A stretch of 34,862 nucleotides of DNA from Planctomycetota bacterium (GTDB lineage Bacteria; Planctomycetota; Planctomycetia; Gemmatales; Gemmataceae), in contig JAIOQJ010000256.1 in the NCBI GenBank assembly GCA_021413475.1, positions 1 through 34,862 on the forward strand. The letters run 5' to 3'. Each line of letters starts with the position of its first letter. The first letter of the stretch is position 1. A program made the position numbers and the translations under genes. The notes beneath the pieces are model-generated. The model was not told the origin of the DNA. It saw only the letters and a program-made list of their open reading frames with translations, and searched no databases. Positions 27,885-34,862 of the stretch are shown in pieces.

Positions 27885-29012
27885 TTACCGCAACAACGTC
27901 ATCGGCTCAATCTGGCGAACCGAGCGTAGGGCGAGCATGCCGGAGAACATGGCCATGAACATTGTCACGCCCGCGGCACCGGCCAGGAGCCACCATGGGA
28001 GCAAAACGTTGACGCCGCCCAGTGCCGCCAAAGCCGATAAACCGTTCACCGTCGGGTAGGCCACGATCACGCCGATGATGCCCACCCAGAACGATTGCAC
28101 GAGCACGGTGCCGGAAATCCGCCAGCGCGGGATACCGAGGGCGAGCAGGATGGCGTACTCACGGGCCGAGGCGGTAGTGGCGGCGTACAAGGTCTGACTT
28201 GTCACCACCATGCCGACCAGAAGGCCGAGGATTGCCGCGTAGCCGATCGCGATGCCGGCCTTGGTCTTCATCAACCAGTGTAATTGAGAATGAAGCGAGA
28301 AGTCCCGGCTGGTGAAGACCGCCATGTCCTCCGGGTATTGCTTTTGGAGATCCGCGGCCAAGCCGGCGGCATCCTCCGGTTTCTTGCATTTCAACAAGTA
28401 GTAAGTCGTATGATCGGACGGCATCACTGGTCGAAGCAGGTTCCGCGCGGTTTCTCGCGAACAGAACACGTACGCCCCGGCCAACGAACGCATGCCCTTG
28501 ACCAATCCGACGATTCGCACCGTCTGCCTGTTAATTTCGGCCTTGTCGTTTAGGCCCTTCACGCCCAAGCGGTCGAATTCACCCTCGTCCACGATGATGC
28601 TGCCGGGCTGCGTCAGAAGAACCCTCATTTCCGGTGTAAGTTCGCTGACGGCTCCCATGCTACTATCGTTAAGGTCGCAGCCAATGACGACACAGAGGTC
28701 GGAACCCCCATCCGGCCTCGTCCAGCTGGCGAACGCCTGAAAGTAGGCTTCCACCTCTTGAACTCTTGGATCCCCGGCGACGCGGGACATAAAAGCAATC
28801 GGAATCGGCCGGCCAAGATCGACACTGAGAACCTTCGGCGAGCCAACCCAGACGTCGGCTCGCGTGTGGTCGATCGGGATCGAGGTGATTGAAAACAGGC
28901 CAAGCAGCAAGCCGCACTGAAGCGCAATGAGCACGGCACTGAATGCCACGGCAAGAATGCCGGGCAAAAAGCGGGATCGCTCATGCCAGAGGGTCTGCAA
29001 CGCGTAATTCAT
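27885..29012 (-). CDS. ABC transporter permease (DevC/FtsX-MacB type)
   Basis: N-term TM, large extracytoplasmic domain, three C-terminal TMs (YAAILGLLVGMVVTSQTLYAATTASAREYAILLALGIPRWRI). Confidence 0.9.
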   Translation of the reverse strand: MNYALQTLWHERSRFLPGILAVAFSAVLIALQCGLLLGLFSITSIPIDHTRADVWVGSPKVLSVDLGRPIPIAFMSRVAGDPRVQEVEAYFQAFASWTRPDGGSDLCVVIGCDLNDSSMGAVSELTPEMRVLLTQPGSIIVDEGEFDRLGVKGLNDKAEINRQTVRIVGLVKGMRSLAGAYVFCSRETARNLLRPVMPSDHTTYYLLKCKKPEDAAGLAADLQKQYPEDMAVFTSRDFSLHSQLHWLMKTKAGIAIGYAAILGLLVGMVVTSQTLYAATTASAREYAILLALGIPRWRISGTVLVQSFWVGIIGVIVAYPTVNGLSALAALGGVNVLLPWWLLAGAAGVTMFMAMFSGMLALRSVRQIEPMTLLR

Positions 29013-29072
29013 TCCGTTGGTCCGTCATCCATGGTTGGTCGGTCCGTCTCGTCCACCCCGCCTGAATCGCCA

Positions 29073-29224
29073 GGCGAGCCGGCTCGCGTAAGCGGCCGGA
29101 ATAATCAGATAAACCAAATCAAAACTCCAGGAGCTTACGCAACCTGGCTCGCCGAAAACCTCCAGGAGCTTACGCGACCTGGCTCGCCAAAAAACCTCCA
29201 GGCGCTTACGCGACCTGGCTCGCC
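29073..29224. repeat. Cluster of four GGCGAGCC[GA]G hairpin units (one forward, three tandem inverted)
   Basis: 29073-29100 forward; 29125-29153, 29160-29188 and 29196-29224 inverted copies of CTCCAGG[AC]GCTTACGC[AG]ACCTGGCTCGCC separated by 6-7 nt A-rich spacers. Confidence 0.95.
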
Positions 29225-29229
29225 AAACC

Positions 29230-31281
29230 TCAAACACCACTCGTCGCCAGCATGGGTGCGGCATCCGGTTTGGGGTCGTTGTAGTCATTGTCCAAATTCG
29301 ATTGCCGCTGGGCCCTAGCCGGTAAATCGGCTAGATCGCCGGAAATATACAAATGATGCCAAAGCTGCGTGGCGGTCACGGCGACGAGGCCCATTTCGAC
29401 CGACGTTCGCTTCAAGCCCTTCCACATCTTCGGTAACTCGGCGCGGAAACGCGTGACGGCTTCGACGTCGAAGAAACCGGTTTTCTTCAGCGCTTCCGGG
29501 CTAAGCACCTGATCGATCCACTTGGGAACGTTGTCGCCCGTCAGATGGAAGCTATCGAGCGGGGCCCGGAACATCGCTTTGCGCCGCCAGGCAACTTCCT
29601 TCGGCAGCCATCGGGAAGCAACTTTCCGCAGCAGATATTTTTCGCGGAGCCCTCGCAGTTTCCAGCGTGGATGCAACTTTGCCTGGTACTCCCACAAATC
29701 CTCATCGAGGAATGGCGGCCGGGTTTCGACCGAGGCGTTCATCGCCACGCGATCGCCCTTGGCACACAGCAAGTGGCCGGGGAGCATGATGCGCTGGCCG
29801 AGGTAGAGCGATCGATTGAACGGATGCCACTTGTTGATGCGTTCGTGATTCAGGCCTATCATCCGATAGGGCGGGTCGATCGACAACTCATCCTTGAGGT
29901 ACTGCGAATAGAATCGCATCTTGGACATGCCCATCAGGCCATAGAGATCGAGCCAGCCGTTGTGGCCGCCGACCGCATCCTGGGCTCGCTGAATCAAGTC
30001 TTTCGAAAAGCGCGGCGAGCCGGTGACCATGCAGCCGAGATTACGCAGGGCCATGCCGAAGCCTTGCCCAAACGTACTGAGCACCTTGTGGATCTTGAAC
30101 CACGAGTAACCGGCCAGCGTTTCGTCGGCACCTTCGCCCGTGAGAGCGACCTTGTAGCCGTTAGCCCGGACCAACTTTGCCAACTGCATCAGCGAGGCCG
30201 CTGAGGTGTCGATCACCGGCATCTCGGCGGCCCAGGTGAAATCGGGGTACAGATCGCAGACGTCCGAGTCGCCAAATTTCAGCACGATCGATTCGGAACC
30301 GACATGGCGAGCGGTCTGAGCGGCCTCGTTCACCTCGTTCAGGCCCTTGGCCTGCACGGCGATGGTGAAGCTCGGGATCGGCCGGCCAAGCACTTTGCTG
30401 GCCATGGCGACGATCATGCTCGAATCGACCCCGCCGCTCAGATACGCGGCCACGGGAACGTCGGCACGCAACCGGCGTTCTACGGAGGCGAGAAGCAATC
30501 GTTCGTATTCTTCGACCACCTGCTTTTCAGGCGGGTCTTCTTCCTGGCCCCAGTCGGGGAAGTCGATTTCCCAATAAATGCGATCGCGGACGGCCGCCTC
30601 GGGGCTGATCCCCTCGCCGAGCTGAACGCGCAAATAATGTCCGGGCAGCAGCAGCTTCACGCCGTCGAAGCACGTACTAGGCCCCGGGATCGCGAAGAAG
30701 CTGAAGATCTGATTGATCCCTTGCGGGTCAGCCTTCGCCTCGACCATTCCCGACGCGAGCAGCGACTTGACTTCAGACGCGAACATGAAGACATTCGAGC
30801 CGGCCAGCGGGCCCTCCTTCGGCTGCTGGATCGAATAAAAGAGCGGGCAGATGCCGATGCGATCGCGAGCCAGGATCAGACAGTTCTGCCGGCTATCCCA
30901 GAGGCAGAACGCGAACTGACCCTTCAGGTGCTCGAACATCCCCTCCTGGTACTCTTCCCAAAGATGAGGAATGAGCTCCGTATCAGTATTCGTCCGGAAA
31001 ACATGGCCCTTGGATTCCAGGAGTTTGCGTTTTTCGGGGTAGTCGAAGAACTCGCCGTTAAACACGACCCAGGTCGATTGATCTTCGTTGCTGATCGGTT
31101 GCTTGCCGTCCGCCAGGCCGATGATGCTCAGCCGGCGATTGGCTAAAAGCATGCCCGACCGTTCGAGGAAACCGTCCTCATCCGGGCCGCGATGGAGCAT
31201 CGCCTTGGCCATGCGCTGGACCACTCGCCGTGGGGCCGAGCGTTTACCCGCCATGTCGATAACACCCGCGATTCCGCACAT
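29230..31281 (-). CDS. asnB: Asparagine synthase (glutamine-hydrolysing) / AsnB-type amidotransferase
   Basis: MCGIAGVID N-terminal nucleophile domain, LHRGPDEDG, VAAYLSGGVDSSMIVAMA PP-loop, ALTGEGADETLAGY. Confidence 0.93.
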   Translation of the reverse strand: MCGIAGVIDMAGKRSAPRRVVQRMAKAMLHRGPDEDGFLERSGMLLANRRLSIIGLADGKQPISNEDQSTWVVFNGEFFDYPEKRKLLESKGHVFRTNTDTELIPHLWEEYQEGMFEHLKGQFAFCLWDSRQNCLILARDRIGICPLFYSIQQPKEGPLAGSNVFMFASEVKSLLASGMVEAKADPQGINQIFSFFAIPGPSTCFDGVKLLLPGHYLRVQLGEGISPEAAVRDRIYWEIDFPDWGQEEDPPEKQVVEEYERLLLASVERRLRADVPVAAYLSGGVDSSMIVAMASKVLGRPIPSFTIAVQAKGLNEVNEAAQTARHVGSESIVLKFGDSDVCDLYPDFTWAAEMPVIDTSAASLMQLAKLVRANGYKVALTGEGADETLAGYSWFKIHKVLSTFGQGFGMALRNLGCMVTGSPRFSKDLIQRAQDAVGGHNGWLDLYGLMGMSKMRFYSQYLKDELSIDPPYRMIGLNHERINKWHPFNRSLYLGQRIMLPGHLLCAKGDRVAMNASVETRPPFLDEDLWEYQAKLHPRWKLRGLREKYLLRKVASRWLPKEVAWRRKAMFRAPLDSFHLTGDNVPKWIDQVLSPEALKKTGFFDVEAVTRFRAELPKMWKGLKRTSVEMGLVAVTATQLWHHLYISGDLADLPARAQRQSNLDNDYNDPKPDAAPMLATSGV

Positions 31282-31760
31282 ACCATTCCCCCGAAAGCGT
31301 GGAGCGAAAAACCTAGCAATGGCATGAACAATTGATCACGCCAACAAAACGCGCTCCGCGCGTTCGATCCCTTGCGACCCTATCACATCGAAACGATGGT
31401 TCAAACGGCGAAAGTCTCCCCCTCGAATTCTTTCGACCGATCACTACCAACTGTAAATCCCATTGTAACTAACGGTTCGGAGAATCCCCCATGTTCAGTA
31501 GACATGGAGCGCTTTTCATAGGTTGGTGATCAGACAGGATCGGCACAACCCGCACACATGGGACAAACTCTGTAGTTTCCGATTATTCTCACGATCGCCA
31601 AACCTTCGTTCATAAGTGTATTATCTTATGAATTTGATGAAGGTAAGGAAGAATCCAGGGCTGTGGAACATGACGGTCGTAACGATCGCGTCGGATGTTC
31701 CCGATAACCCGCCGTGCAAGCATGGGTTTGACTCTTCCCACACGCGGCGGACCGTTGGGA

Positions 31761-31836
31761 TGATTCTCACCGCTTTGAAATGATTCTCACCGTTTCGGGA
31801 TGATTCTCGTTGAGGGGAGGATAGAGTGAGAATCAT
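31761..31836. promoter_or_regulatory. Three 20-bp-spaced TGATTCTC[AC/GT] repeats followed by an inverted GAGAATCAT
   Basis: TGATTCTCACCG at 31761, TGATTCTCACCG at 31781, TGATTCTCGTTG at 31801, GTGAGAATCAT around 31826-31836; in the ~700-bp gap between asnB and leuS. Confidence 0.5.
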
Positions 31837-31902
31837 CTTCCCTTGCTCGTTGACAGGTTTCCAGATCGGGCATAAGCCAAGTCATACCGCAAGGCCTTTG
31901 TT

Positions 31903-31969
31903 TTCGTAGGACGGCCTTCCTTGGCCGTCCTTATTTGAGCGAGACGGCAAAGGAAGGCCGTCCTACGAA
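31903..31969. repeat. Second copy of the CGTAGGACGGCCTTCCTTGGCCGTC inverted-repeat element
   Basis: Arms 31903-31929 and 31943-31969 (one mismatch); same sequence as 25805-25884. Confidence 0.93.
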
Positions 31970-32008
31970 GGCGAAGAGAGAAAAACCTCACCACCAATCG
32001 GATCCTCG

Positions 32009-34834
<2,826 letters not shown>

Positions 34835-34862
34835 GATTTTGGCGAGCCGGCTCCCGTTAGGG

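Noticed and set aside
29125-29224. Possible CRISPR array (three similar ~29-nt repeats)
   Set aside because: Spacers are only 6-7 nt and A-rich, repeats diverge in the stem, no cas genes; fits tandem hairpin units.
28983-29318. 111-aa plus-strand ORF with repeated ...ELTRPGSPKNLQ... peptide
   Set aside because: The peptide repeat is only a translation of the intergenic hairpin units.
31621-31836. 71-aa minus-strand ORF between asnB and leuS
   Set aside because: Begins inside the TGATTCTC repeats and shows no coding signature.

Overview
The window looks like a planctomycete (probably Gemmataceae-like) chromosome or contig segment; this is inferred from protein style, not from a search. Confident landmarks: a PEP-CTERM protein next to a damaged exosortase/EpsI gene, a sensor histidine kinase operon, zwf, a PfkB sugar kinase, an OmpA-like/metalloprotease fusion, a ~2120-aa secreted alpha-2-macroglobulin-like protein, a DUF2293 protein, larC, a Uma2 nuclease with a small partner ORF, alaS, a DevBCA/MacB-type ABC exporter, an AsnB-type amidotransferase and leuS. 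No rRNA, tRNA, CRISPR array or transposase was recognised. The strongest observations are: (1) an open minus-strand frame at bases 1-863, absent from the ORF track, that joins a membrane-anchored helical/TPR-like protein in frame to the C-terminal domain of a phenylacetate-CoA ligase-like enzyme; (2) an exosortase that has lost its central transmembrane region and is frameshifted at the catalytic Cys motif, beside its apparent substrate; (3) several families of small intergenic hairpin repeats, one of which (GGCGAGCC[G/A]G..., about 11 full or partial copies) shows compensatory base-pair changes around a constant GTAA loop and a bulged T; (4) a second hairpin pair near 25.3 kb whose only four differences form two compensatory base pairs.
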